This document shows positions 1 through 10,320 of a DNA stretch of 64,000 nt, one piece after another (positions within the stretch are counted from its first letter, which is position 1; every line of letters begins with the position of its first letter). The DNA is taken from the NCBI GenBank assembly GCA_021234155.1, contig JAJEKV010000014.1, forward strand, positions 8,759,563 to 8,823,562. The letters run 5' to 3'. Both the position numbers and the translations under genes were made by a program. The notes under the pieces are model-generated. The model was not told where the DNA came from. It saw only the letters and a list, made by a program, of their open reading frames with translations, and made no database searches. Source of the stretch: Isoetes taiwanensis. Its lineage: Eukaryota > Streptophyta > Lycopodiopsida > Isoetales > Isoetaceae.

Positions 1-180
1 AAGAAGCATATTTTAAAGATAAGATTAGCTAAAGGGAAGAAAATTATGCATCCTCTACACTTCTTAGAAGATACTCAGGTTAGGTTATTGTTTGTGGTTT
101 ATTCATGCAATTGTTTTGTTGTTGTTTTTTTATTTACATTGTCTATGCTAACTTTTGGTTGCATGTATTGCGGGTCACTT

Positions 181-437
181 TCTCAGAAGCCGCCGCCTAA
201 GCGCCTAGGCGCCCAAGGGCCCAGGCGTGCGCTAGTTCATGTGAGGCCTTGTTCAGGTGGTAGCACCAAGCCATAGAAGCAGCACATCCAGCCATATAGT
301 TTGTATCATATTGCAGATCCTTCTAAATCTCAGAAGCCGCCGCCTAAGCGCCTAGGTGCCCAAGGGCCCAGGCCTGTGCTAGCACACGTGAGGCCTTGTT
401 CAGGTGGTAGCACCAACCCATAAAAGCAGCACATCAC
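181..437. repeat. Two tandem direct repeat units (about 110 bp, 147-bp period)
   Basis: The stretch starting tctcagaagccgccgcctaa at 181 recurs at 328 and stays similar for about 110 bp, through a shared block that includes gaggccttgttcaggtggta. The units differ by a few substitutions. They lie upstream of the LINE ORF1-like frame, where repeated 5' UTR monomers would sit, but that role is inference. Bases 1-180 show no feature I can support. Confidence 0.75.
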
Positions 438-1857
438 AGCGGCAACAACACCAGCTCAGCGGCAACGGATCGGCCTCAAGCGATTCATGAATTCGCCAGC
501 TTTATAGCAACCTGCAGATTCAGCAAGAGTCTTCGGCTTTGTTCGTTTTTCCATCATAAGCCGGTTTGATTTGGCGCCTCTGCCAGAATCAGATTTGGAC
601 TATGTCAGATTATTATTTTGGATTGTTGGGGTATTCGCTGTTATCAGCTCAATTGGTGCCCTTGTTTACGGCAAAAACCAGCCTACCGTATTAGATTTGA
701 ACTAGGATTCCTTTAGGCCCAGGAAGGTTACGTCAGCTTAACCCAGCTTATCAAGTGGCAGGCTCGCTTGGAAGGTTCTATGCGATGATCAGACGGGCTC
801 GGTGTAAAAATCCTAGCACACCCGGTGGGGACCTTCTAAAGCAGTTCCTTGAAATTAGAGATAAATTGTTCCCACGTCTCTCAGCAGCAGAACATGATAT
901 GCTATCTTCTGCCTTGGAACAGACAATGTTTGCCTGTACTGTTATGATAGAAGCTCAACAATTCCTTCAAATACTGATTATGCTTTCTTCCAAGACCCTG
1001 CCGAATTGCCCTATAGAGCCACCACCCTCTTCCAGGCCGCAGTGCAGAGATGGCAGTACACAAACTGATCTAAAACTAGACAGGCCAGAGTGCACAAAGA
1101 CTGATCTAGGGCCGGACATGAGCACAGATGCCAGGACTCAGACAGCTCCAGCCTCATGCAAGGATACTATAATGACTGATGTACATATAACTCCAGGTTC
1201 AGACACAGATTTTCACAAGCAGGGGGAGCAGGTCCCATCACCGATAGCTGATCCCGAGCAAGATAGAGGCCTCAATCTGCACATAGTGGGGCTACCTGAA
1301 ACAGACTCTTGCTCAGATGCTGAACAAGCTGCAAATTTTTTCACTGATATCATGCACATTCAGCAGCCTAGTATTGCCATAGCCCGGTGAGTTGGGACCC
1401 AGAGACCGGACTGACCTCGTCATATAGTCGTACACTTCAGCACCTCTCAGGACAGATTATATGTGCTCCAGCACGGTAGCCATTTGAAGAATACTAGTTT
1501 CTCTGTTCAAGAGGATCTCTCCCCCATACAACTAACTAGGCGACAGGGGGAGTAATTGTGTAAAGTCCGAGAGGCTCGGATGCAGAACAAGTGGGCAGTG
1601 TACAGAGGGGGCACGGCTATCATTCGCGACCAGTGGCCTGAGAACTCTTGGTTGGGATATGCATAATGCCTTATTAGTTAGTTCTTTTTGTTATTTCTTT
1701 CATATTTTATTACGGGGCTTTGTCTCCAGCTGTGCTTGGTTTAGGCTTAGGTCTTTTTGTTCTGTTGGGGGCTCATTCCCTCTTTCTTTGTTCTGGTCCC
1801 ATAACCCGATTGGGTTCTCGTGAACGATAAAAAAAAACTTATCTTATCTTATCTACC
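438..1857 (+). mobile_element. ORF1-only LINE-like element (half-LINE type), decayed
   Basis: A leader without long frames (438-754) is followed by one ORF1-like frame (755-1666), a T-rich 3' UTR, and a terminal signal ending tgaacgataaaaaaaaac plus three TTATC-type repeats (to about 1857). No endonuclease or reverse transcriptase (ORF2) lies between ORF1 and the tail. This is the layout of half-L1 (HAL1-like) elements, which borrow another LINE's machinery. The 5' limit is not defined, and no target-site duplication was identified. Confidence 0.5.
755..1666 (+). pseudogene. LINE ORF1p-like RNA-binding protein, three in-frame stops
   Basis: One continuous frame of 303 codons is broken only by TGA at 1388, TGA at 1412 and TAA at 1553. 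The part after a low-complexity, TQT/TDL-rich middle has the pattern of the L1 ORF1p RRM-like and C-terminal domains: LHIVGLPETDSCSDAEQA, then HIVVHFSTSQDRLYVLQHG, then VQEDLSPIQLTRRQGE. Proteins of this family bind LINE RNA as a chaperone in the retrotransposition particle. Both TGA codons would be CGA (Arg) before CpG deamination, so methylation-driven decay is a simple explanation. Length is normal for ORF1p. Family assignment rests on motif pattern only. Confidence 0.5.
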
Positions 1858-1867
1858 AACATTTCAG

Positions 1868-2235
1868 AAGTGAATATCCAAAGTTCGAGGTCTTATTTTC
1901 ACTATTCTATGCTTTGAAACCTCCCTATGTTAGGAAGGTTAAGGATAGAGCGACGTGCTATTGTGTCTATCACATGAAAGCAGACTTTGTAAAAGTTACA
2001 ATATATAAAGTCAGACATGAAGAAAAAATACATGGTGCTGCTTGCAAGTGCACTTATGAAGTCTGTAAGTCTGGACCAAAATGCATGGCAAAAAAGTGCA
2101 CTTATGCTTCTACTAATGAGTTTTGGAGTTCACTAGTATGTCTATGAGATGAAGCTGATGAATGGTATGCACTTAATTGTTTAACTTTAAAATGCCACAA
2201 GTGTGGGCCTAGTAAGTTATTAATATTCTCACAAA
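1868..2235 (+). pseudogene. N-terminal piece of a transposase-like gene (cysteine-rich)
   Basis: After a tttcag splice-acceptor-like site (1862-1867) the frame reads PPYVRKVKDRATCYCVYHMK, then a cysteine-rich block (CKCTYEVCKSGPKC), one TGA at 2145, and a further CHKCG knuckle near 2190. This resembles the N-terminal part of a dispersed transposase-like family whose C-terminal part lies at 16440-17703. In that family the PP[FY]VRKVRDR block precedes the VYKS...DFAENY block. The 12.8-kb gypsy element sits between the two pieces. I do not know a firm family name. Confidence 0.45.
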
Positions 2236-2839
2236 AAATGGTTCGTCGCGCAAAACGTATACTTATACGGTCATTTTGCTATGGTTTTCATATGATTGTG
2301 GTGCTGTATTTCTATGAGGGCATGCTAATAGTATTTATAGAGCGCGCTTTGTGTGTCTAGTTAGGTTGCCCTTCTAACCTTTGGTTTGGACATGCATGTC
2401 TATGCCCATGCGTGCGTAGCACCTTCTCTGCTAGTCAATGCATGCATATACCACTTCTCACCTGGTCAATCTCAGGTTTCCATCCTCATGCTCTTGCATG
2501 TGAGACCACTTTACATCCAGTGAATTTCAAGTTTACATTGACATGCTTTTGCATGCAAAGGTCCTTCTAGCCAGTCAATCTCAATTTCCATTCACATGCA
2601 TTTGTGATTCCTTTGTTTTATATTACTCTTTTCTTTTTGTTGCCTTCCTTTTGGATTGTTCATGACCGCATGCTTTTTTAGCCAGAGACAGCATACAGAA
2701 GATGAAAAAGGCACGAATTTGAGTAAATTGCATAGGGCTTTTGGGATTTCTATGATCAATCATGTAGTCAAGGCACCTGATTACTTTTGTTTGCGCCACA
2801 TAGGTCTCTTCACATGAGAGCTTTACATTTTCTCTAGCA
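2236..2839 (+). other. Probable intron or spacer with three about 61-bp tandem repeats
   Basis: No supportable reading frame. Between about 2453 and 2615 a motif of the form agtcaat.tcaagttt.cat followed by acatgc.tttgcatg recurs three times at about 61-bp spacing. The region joins the N-terminal transposase-like piece to the gypsy insertion site and probably belongs to an intron or spacer of that older gene. Confidence 0.45.
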
Positions 2840-2844
2840 TAAAA
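2840..2844. repeat. Target-site duplication TAAAA, left copy
   Basis: TAAAA directly precedes the TG of the 5' LTR and recurs at 15678-15682 directly after the CA of the 3' LTR. A 5-bp duplication is normal for Ty3/gypsy integrases. Confidence 0.9.
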
Positions 2845-4479
2845 TGTGACGTTCTAGGGGAATATACGCTATAAATACATATATTCCTGGACCCGTCACC
2901 ATACAAGTCTACCTATGTAGCCTTGTATGCCTTAGAAAGTGGCAAGGGGTGCACATCTAAGTTAAGTGTTTAACTTAGATAACCTTAGGATAAGGCTCAT
3001 TTCCACATGGCCTTATCCTATTGGGCAACCGCCACACGGCCTCATCCTAGTGGTGCCACGTGGCATCCCATGTGGACCCACACCTATATTGGCTCTAACC
3101 CTAACCCTAGACCCTTTTCCCTGAACCTAGCACCTGAACTCTCATCTCGTGCGAAACCCGTTTGAGTATGGATTCGTCATAGCCTAGCGGAAAAAGCAGC
3201 CCACGGAAGGTGTGTATGATCGTGGGGAGCAAGCCCCGACCCACGGCAAGGAGCATGGAGGACGGGGGATGGGAGGAAGCTTACGGAGGAGGTATGTAGA
3301 GTAGTGCTCTTGGTAGTTCATCTGGAATTAGCATTCCAGATGAGTTAGTATCATGTATCTAGGGTAGAGCCATCCTAGAACCCTCATGCATCATCTTGAA
3401 CCCTAATCAAGGAACCCTAACTGTTAGTTAGATATGTATGATTAGGTTAAGATGTTCATATGATATTGATCATGATGTGATGTATGTGATGCTTGGTTGA
3501 TCATGTTGCTCCTCTTGTATTGGGAAGGGGGGGTAGAGACCTAGGGCCATATGTAGTATGCTCCTAGTGTAGATCCCTTAGTTCCTATTATATGCGGCCT
3601 GTGCATAGGAAGGAACCCACCGGGTTATGGAAGCTATGATGTGACTCAGCACTACACAACGGGGCTAGAGGCAAGATGGAGGGAGGATCCCTGCCGAGTG
3701 GGGGCTACGGGGGATCCCATAGTGGGCTAGGCTTATGGTGGGGTCGCCGTGTGGGCCGAGCATGGGTCCGACACCTCCTGGGGCGATGGTGTCGCCCTGC
3801 CTCTCAAGAGTTGCAAGTGTCGGCTTGGCTCTTGTTTAGGGGGTCGGTCGAGAGTGCAATGGGTGTGTCGCCCACGATTCTCTAGCCGCCCGTGGAGCCT
3901 CTAGAACCCGGGAAGGGGAGATGCAACCCTTCCTACCTCGACGGACCAGGGAGATGCAACCTGGAGTAGTCCCGATGGGTGATGCCATGGGATTGCGTGT
4001 CCGAAAGGTTAGAGTCATGTCAGAGCCTGATCTAGCCTATCTGCAAAGTATGCACAGGAGGGGCGGATGGAGTGGTAAACCCTAGCCATTGTCTTATGCC
4101 AGCCCCGCCATTGTTATGACTCGGTCTGCTCTATCTTGAGGCCTATCTCGTCAGTCGACTACCTTATGTGTCGGAGCCACGGGTAGGAGCTCTCATGTTT
4201 TATGGCATACGATTATGTTCTTTGCATCTATGGATATGTGGTTGAGCTACCTTTCGAGTAGTATGTGGTGTTGTATTGCTAGTTACGGCGTAATTATAAA
4301 CTCCATTTGTTATAGGAGCCCATAGGGGAAGGCGGCGCCAAAGACACCGTGTCCCCCCCCGCACTAGGTCACCCTCGAGTGCGGGGGTAGACGAAGGGCC
4401 CGTGCGGTTGTTGAGCCGGACGGGGGATTTCCTGTCGAGTGTACGGCCGGGTGCCGTATATTTAGCAGGGAGCGTCACA
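2845..4479 (+). repeat. 5' LTR of the gypsy element
   Basis: Begins TGTGACGTTC and ends GCGTCACA, one base before the primer-binding site. It matches the 3' LTR along its whole length, with small indels. Small open frames inside (for example 3676-3885) recur as broken versions in the other LTRs and are not genes. Confidence 0.93.
2846..2899. promoter_or_regulatory. LTR-terminal hairpin with TATAAATA in its loop
   Basis: The first 54 bases of the LTR form an inverted repeat. The arm starting gtgacgtt and running into ggaatatac pairs with the arm ending cctggacccgtcac, and the loop contains ctataaata. The 3' LTR has the same hairpin in cleaner form (14052-14105). A TATA-like box this close to the U3 edge is unusual, so its promoter role is uncertain. 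Confidence 0.6.
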
Positions 4480-4480
4480 A

Positions 4481-4492
4481 TGGTATCAGAGC
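4481..4492 (+). other. Primer-binding site for initiator tRNA-Met
   Basis: TGGTATCAGAGC, the standard plant LTR-retrotransposon primer site, lies one base after the 5' LTR end. It fixes the element's orientation as plus. Confidence 0.93.
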
Positions 4493-5058
4493 CAAGTTCT
4501 TGGTTGACCAGGAACTAGCACTGACCATAACCATGAAAGTAGCCTAACAGGCCTATAGGGGTGCGAAATAAAAATTTTCCACCATCGAACCTCGAAAATA
4601 GGGAAAAAAAAAATTCCTAGGTAGTGGGTCCGAAAATAGGTTAAGTGTTAGACGAAGAAATGAATGAGTCAAATTCACCTTCTAGTAAAACTGAAGTGAA
4701 AATTATGCATCTGCATCAAATTTCACCTAAAATGGGTCGAAGAATCATGCCAATCTGAGACCTGAGTGAAAAATGGCGCAAATCCATAATTAATACTTCA
4801 AACTATTAGGAAATTTGAAAGTTTTAAGGTATAATACGAAATTAAGTATGGATACCAATAATTAAATATGTACTAATAATTAGGGTACATTGGTGTAATT
4901 AATAAGGGGGGCTAATAAGTAGGCCTATTTATGGTAGGAAAATATTCCCAGGGACCCTCCTTTTTAAATATCTTGCCACCTCATTTTCCCTCCAACCTTT
5001 CTCTCCACCTTATCTCTCTTGATCAGCCTTACGTCACCCATTTTCTAGACCGTTAAGT
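4493..5058 (+). other. Untranslated leader of the gypsy element
   Basis: AT-rich, no open frame of note. The last 60 bases are pyrimidine-rich (tctctccaccttatctctc) just ahead of the ATG at 5059. Confidence 0.6.
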
Positions 5059-6127
5059 ATGGCACGCACCAAGCAGACATCTAGGAAGTTTGGGGAGAGG
5101 CCTACACTCTCGATGGAGCACGTAGCAGCAGGTCGCCATGTCAAGAAGGTTCCGCCACACCTTCGACCAAAGCCGGGCGACGAGGCATTTTCCTCCAGTG
5201 ATGAGACCTTCCACATTTCCCAGGAGGAGTAGCGGTGTAGCAGCAGCCTTTCGTTCGGGCGGGCACTCCAGCGAACCGAGGAGTCTCGCCATTTGGACCC
5301 TCGTCGACCTGGAGGTGGAGCGGCAAGATGAAGAGGGGAGGAGAACCAAGCGGCCGCAAGCACTGCACCCAAAGAGGCGGGCCCTTCGTCAACAAAGAAA
5401 AAAAGGGCAAGAATAAGGTGGCGATGGCGGGAGGAAGCGGTGGCAAGAAGAAAGGGGAGAGGAGGCTTCGAGAAGGGCGGGCGAAGAGAAAACGAAAGGC
5501 CTCGCGGGGGTATCGTGATTGAAACCTCACCCGTAGGCGGATGAGGGAGGAAGAGGCGGAAGGAGGCGGTGATGATGAGAAGAGGAGGAAGTCGTTGGGG
5601 AGGAGTGCTTTGGAGCCCCGGCGCCGCCCTAGAAGTGGCCCAAGCCATAGAAGGTGGTCAGGCGAGAAGGTGGGGGCATTGGCGCTCGCGTGAGGACCGC
5701 CCGAGAATTCAGGTGAGGCCTACGGGGAGTACCTTAGGTGGTTGGGCGAGTCTGATAGCTGGCTGTGTCGGCCGAGCGTGGGCGTTATGCGGCGAAGAAC
5801 CGGTAACCGCCACCTCCCGCGTCCACGAAGAAGAAGGTCCATCCGCGGACCCTGCTCATGATGCGCCCGTGTTTCGGGAATTAAGCACTTCGGCGGTGCA
5901 CCAATCTCCTGATCGGAAACTCCTTTTGGCTGATAGGGAAGTTATCACGAGGAGTTAGTCAAACTATGAATTTGACATCATGGCGGTTTCAGGTCCTGCC
6001 CGGTGGCGTACGTAGGAGAGTGATACAACTTTTGAGAACTAACTTATCATAATACACGCCAAAGAGGGTGGCCGTAATGCCCAAGGACATCCATTTGGCG
6101 AGGAGGATCTGCAAGGAGTACCCTTGA
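5059..6127 (+). pseudogene. Histone H3-like reading frame carried by the retrotransposon, frameshifted
   Basis: The ATG at 5059 opens with MARTKQTSRKF; histone H3 begins ARTKQTARKS. The frame stays open for 57 codons to TAG 5230. At the far end, in overlapping frames, come CTNLLI (H3 STELLI, plant CENH3 QTNLLI), then DREVI (H3 VREIA), IIIHAK (H3 CAIHAK) and KRVAVMPKDIHLARRI (H3 KRVTIMPKDIQLARRI), with TGA at 6125-6127. That is the H3 histone fold through its C-terminal helix. Between the pieces lie about 600 bases of Lys/Arg/Ser/Pro-rich sequence (for example STKKKRARIR), so the tail is far longer than H3's 44 residues and more like an extended variant tail. The frame is the first one after the primer site, inside the LTRs. 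An inserted histone pseudogene is the alternative. No intact version is present in this window. Confidence 0.72.
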
Positions 6128-6856
6128 ACCTCCTAATTTTGTAACTGTAATTAAAATTTTGGTGTAAATTGACTATCCTTTATTAATATATAACTCCTTC
6201 GTCTTGTAAAATTAATGTAGAAAGGTAGTTAGATAAGTCAAATTGTACTAAAATTTTTTGTATCTAACTTGTAATAATTCAATTATTCCACCCCTAATTA
6301 GAAAAATTAACTTTGAACAAAAGCTGGCCCTGGAAGGGTCGCGCCAAACCCCTTCAAGCGTTTTGGAACACCCTTTGTATGAACCCTTACGATTTGGCCT
6401 CACGGGCGTCCATTTTGCTTTCGAGGAAAAGTTGCATGCTAAGCTAGAATTGTGCAATTAGTCATGTTAGGATCTTTCAAACCTTAAAAATTCGTCAAAT
6501 TTGTTTCAAAATGGCGAAGCTTAGGAAGGGGTCCGCGCCAAACCCCTTCAAAGCGTTTTGGGGCAGCCCCTTCGCTTGTGAACCCTTCCGATTTGGCCCT
6601 TTTTGGTCTAATTTGACCAATTTTGACCTAACAACCTGCCATGTAGTGTTTCTTGCCTTGCTTTGCTTAGATTTGCACTTCATGGTAGCTCATTTGGATA
6701 CCCGTAAGCCTAGAACGAAAGTCTCCCCCATCAAGAACCCTTGTGCACGGAACCCGAGGCAGACCCTAGTTTATAAGAGGGGGCCTCATTTGTCATTTTC
6801 CCTACAACAAAAGTACTCTTAGCACCCTAGGCGATTTTCTATCTCCCCATTGATCT
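6128..6856 (+). other. Spacer of the gypsy element with an imperfect direct repeat
   Basis: AT-rich sequence (6130-6310) is followed by two related blocks of about 100 bp, near 6325-6430 and 6520-6620. Each contains gcgccaaaccccttcaa, then a gcgttttgg core, a caccc/agcccctt block, gaacccttacg or gaacccttccg, and gatttggcc. No supportable gene. The ORFs on either strand here are shadows of the repeat. Confidence 0.6.
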
Positions 6857-7315
6857 TTGCAAGCCATTTTCTACACCCATCCCTGCTTCATGGCGCCCTC
6901 TAACTTCGTTCGATGGTATGATGCTGCCAATCATATCCGTGATCTTCCTGCTGACCAAGTCTTCCATGTCTTCGACCACCTCTTTGATCTTCATGCAACA
7001 TTGACCAGAACTCCCTTCTACACTGATATCATCTGCTAATATGACCAGCAGATCCTACCCTGGGAAGTTAGCTTGCTACCTAAGGGAGGGAAATGGGTAT
7101 CCCTAGACTCCCTTAGCCAAGCTTTAGGAGGGGGATCCAAAAACAAGCTGTGGGATAGGACTAGACATATGCTTGACTATATGACTTGCAAGCATAATAG
7201 GCATAGGTACCTCTCAGCTCCGGCAGCCTTAGCTTTGTTCATGCAGTATAAGTCAATCAACAAGGCAGGTGAGCCCTCAATTCAACCCTTAGATCTAGCA
7301 CCTCTCGACACTTGA
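6857..7315 (+). pseudogene. Unrecognised ORF between H3-like frame and gag, one in-frame stop
   Basis: A continuous frame of 152 codons is broken only by TAA at 7037-7039. An internal Met starts MAPSNFVRWYDAANHI. After the stop come YDQQILPWEVSLLPKGGKW, VSLDSLSQALGGGSKNKLW and RYLSAPAALALFMQYKS. The composition is that of a folded protein, with aromatic and leucine-rich helices. I recognise no family. It lies inside the LTRs, downstream of the H3-like frame and well upstream of gag, so it is a candidate accessory protein of the element. The following 7316-8407 may continue it in broken frames. Confidence 0.5.
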
Positions 7316-8407
7316 GAGGAGCGGTCGGCATCCATGAGATCGACTCTCTGAGTCATGCAGTACTATGGGCGACCTCGGGGAACACCCATGCTGCGGATCG
7401 GAGCAAGATTACGGCGACAGGGGAGGAAGGAACCCAAGTGGGGGAGATGAGAGAGGCAACAAGGATGGAGGCGAATAGCTAGGCGGGGAAGGCACACTAA
7501 AGGCGAGATTTTGAACCGCCGGTTGGCATCCGCGACCCTGTCACCCGGTGATCATCGGCGGCGAGAGGTACATCTTGGCTGCGACATCATCAACCTTCCC
7601 CATTGCCAGAAGAAGGTCACCGAGAATCGATGAGCTCCTAGGCTTAATTGCACAAGAAGCGGGGCAGCGATTTCATCGACTACTCCTACCGGGGAAATCC
7701 CAAAGGGAAGTAAGCGGGCGACACTCCCTCTGCCGGGGAGACAATGTCGGATATACAAGCTTATCGGTGAGATAAAGGCGGATGTATCAACAACGGGAGC
7801 CCATCATCGAAGGAGGAGTTCTAGCGGATACAAAGCGGTGTATAAGCGGGAAGAGGTCAAGCTCTAGCCGACCGGTCCATTCGGGGAGTTCGCGTGAGTC
7901 ACGCTCCAACATCAACTTGGAGAACGCTACCACAATGTGGAGGGACCACGAAGACCTCATAGCAATTGACATCTACGGGGAAGCGGTGGCGAGAAGAGCC
8001 GCGAGGGTCCAACATGGCGGGGAAAGGTAAAGGCGGCCGATACTATCTTCGGCTCTTAGCCAAGGGCGGATGATAGTATTCCACAAGGAGTTTAGCCCAA
8101 GAGGGAAAGTGCATCGCGCTCCTCATAGCCCTCTCGGGCTTTGGGCAAGCGCCCGGACTAGACTACGGTTGGATCATGTCATCCTTTTAAGAGATCCGTA
8201 GCTCTTTCTTTGCATCGACCGCCCGGGGGCCACCTCAGGGATGCACATTTGTCAGTAGTGGCGGCAACGGCACACGAACTCCCAGCACCCCAGATGGCAA
8301 GAGCACTTGAAGGAGGATCAGCCGCAAGGATCTTGCACAACGTCGGCAAAGGGCTACATCTCAAGAACATCAAGAACTTCTTCAAGAACATGAAGGGCCA
8401 TCGATGA
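7316..8407 (+). other. Broken coding-like stretch downstream of the unknown ORF
   Basis: GC-rich sequence with short overlapping frames (7548-7775, 7782-8030, 8210-8407), the last ending NIKNFFKNMKGHR. Many runs look garbled (gcgg, gggg, cggg), as in the CHG-damaged parts elsewhere, so one longer protein continuing from 6857 may have been fragmented. No recognisable domain. Confidence 0.35.
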
Positions 8408-8638
8408 TGGAAAAAGAAATTTGCTTTGTCTCATTTAAATTGTATTGAATAATCTCTCTTTTAGATATTATCATGTATTTCATGAAATGTATCTCTAAAT
8501 ATTAATGACTTATTATGATCTTAACTTGTAAGTGGAATTTTCACATGATTTCTTCTGTATCTAACAATAAATTAATTGTAAATGGATATGATTGAGATGT
8601 AACCCAAATAACAAGTATTGATGATTAACCCTTGCAGC
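8408..8638 (+). other. AT-rich intron-like spacer before gag
   Basis: A sharp fall in GC content ends in a strong splice-acceptor-like site, ttaacccttgcag (8626-8638), directly before gag coding sequence. A spliced gag-pol transcript skipping the upstream frames would use such a site. This is inference. Confidence 0.4.
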
Positions 8639-9720
8639 CAGGAACACCGGCTCAGGTTCCCAAGGCCAAGGCCGACATCACCAGTGGGTACCCAGAAACC
8701 TATTTGGACGTGATCAAGACGACAACAACGAGGAAATGACAGTGGAGTCAATCAATGCAAGGCTCGTCCAGATGAGGAATCAGATGCATCAGCTGATCCA
8801 CTGGGCCACCCCATTGATGAATGCCCAAGAATATGCACCTGCACCACCTCCACCTCCACCACTACCTCAGCAAGGCATCGAGGAAGGTCCACGGCCGGGA
8901 GGGTAAGACAATCGAGGAAATGTCGAGGCGAGAAAGAGGAAAAGGAGAGCGAGAAGAACACCAACACCACCTAGCTCCGGTTCATGGACGCCGGACGGCC
9001 AAACGGTTCTAGCTTCGAGAGAGTGAGTCCGATACTTCTCGGTAAGAGCGACCCGGGGGCAAGGAAAGGGGCGACTATCGGAAAGAAAGTCGGCGGTGCT
9101 ATGAGCAATGTGTGGAAGACTAGGAAGTTGGGTGGGATTCTCGAGGAAGGACGGAGGTCAGGTATAGGCGAAGCACGGCAGCGAAATGGAAGAGTTTGGC
9201 AATTCTTATGGCATGAAGGACAAGGATATAGGGAAGGTTGCTACTGCAAACTTGATAGGAACATCTAGAATCTGGTGGAAAGGCTACGCCAAAGTCCAAC
9301 AAGCTCAAAAGAGCGATTCTTTGTGGCGGAAAGTAGGGATAAAGCCATAAGTTTGGAAGAAGCTCCACCGCGGGGAGAGAAACGTCGGCCTTCAAAGGGA
9401 AGTCAGCGAGGGCGTACCAAGGGCAATACGAGTAAGCAATCACAACTCGCCATCGGGGAGGCCAGCAGCAAGGAAGAGCTCAGGGTAAGAACTTTGGGGA
9501 TCGTAAGCCGCAGAATGCATCAGGGGGTAGTGCCCTAAAGCGTCTTTTAGACAGTCTGACGAAAGAGAAGAGACAAGAGTGTATCGAGAAGAAGCTATGT
9601 TTCAGGTGCTTCCAGCCAGGGCACCGAACACATGATTGCCCATTCGTCATGCGGCGACTTTGGCGAGCTTGGGGATTGGGATTCCACTTGAAGCGAGATG
9701 AAGACGACGACCAGCATGAG
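8639..9720 (+). pseudogene. Gypsy Gag with CCHC zinc knuckle, frameshifted
   Basis: Gag forms the virus-like particle and binds element RNA. Visible parts in order: an N-terminal segment ESINARLVQMRNQMHQLIHW and a proline run (8730-8890), an arginine-rich stretch (8905-8970), a capsid-like piece KVATANLIGTSRIWWKGY (about 9235-9290), and the zinc knuckle CFRCFQPGHRTHDC (about 9600-9640; C-X2-C-X4-H-X4-C). In-frame stops and frame changes separate the parts. The protease follows directly, as in gypsy polyproteins. Confidence 0.72.
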
Positions 9721-10320
9721 GCCTAGGACTTCATAGATGGTGAGTGCCATATCTGTGCAAATATTGAGTCAGGTGATATTGAAAATCAGTCGACAGTCAT
9801 TGCGGACGATGGAATCATATATAGCAACCCATATGTAGTCGTCATAGACACAGGTAGCTCTCACAACTTTGCCTCTCCTAGGCTGGCCGCCCTAATGAAG
9901 AATAAAGTTTTGAAGTCTAAGCCAAGGCCAGTTGCTATGGCAAACGGCGCCATTCGGCACACTAAGGGGAGGAGGATCACATTCGACATAGACCTTAGTG
10001 GAAGTAAGTGGTCGATGGGGGCAGAGGTCATGGAAATTGGAAGATATGACCTTATAGTAGGAATGGGTTCCTAAACCCGGGAAAGCCATGATCATTGCGG
10101 CCCAGTAATGAGATCGCCATGACAAGACGGGGACGGTACCAAATTCATAGTGAAAGGTAAGAAGGCGACTTCTTCTATGCGGTGTATTTCTTTAAGCGAC
10201 TAAGGAAAAGTATAGAAAGAAATAAGGTGGATTACATTTTGAGGTTAGAGGCAATTGAGCCCAATAAGCGGGGATGGAAGTGACCAAAGGGGAATCGGTT
10301 GCCCAAGCCGGTAGCAAGGC
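9721..10320 (+). pseudogene. Gypsy retropepsin-type protease, degraded
   Basis: An aspartic protease motif VVVIDTGSSHNF (about 9835-9870) is followed by ASPRLAALMKN and MANGAIRHTKG, matching the retropepsin fold of gypsy polyproteins that cleaves Gag-Pol. The catalytic Asp-Thr-Gly is intact. The second half and the linker to RT contain frameshifts. Confidence 0.7.

Noticed and set aside
46-276. 76-codon open frame at the left edge
   Set aside because: Runs into the tandem GC repeat, has no recognisable domain, and the repeated copy at 328 does not preserve the frame.
3676-3885. Open frames inside the gypsy LTRs (also 4200-4478, 14823-15086, 34511-34705)
   Set aside because: They differ in frame and length among the three LTR copies, so they are not maintained coding sequences.
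5034-5648. Long minus-strand frames opposite the H3-like region
   Set aside because: They are shadows of GC-rich, low-complexity plus-strand codons; no domain is visible and the element's genes are on the plus strand.
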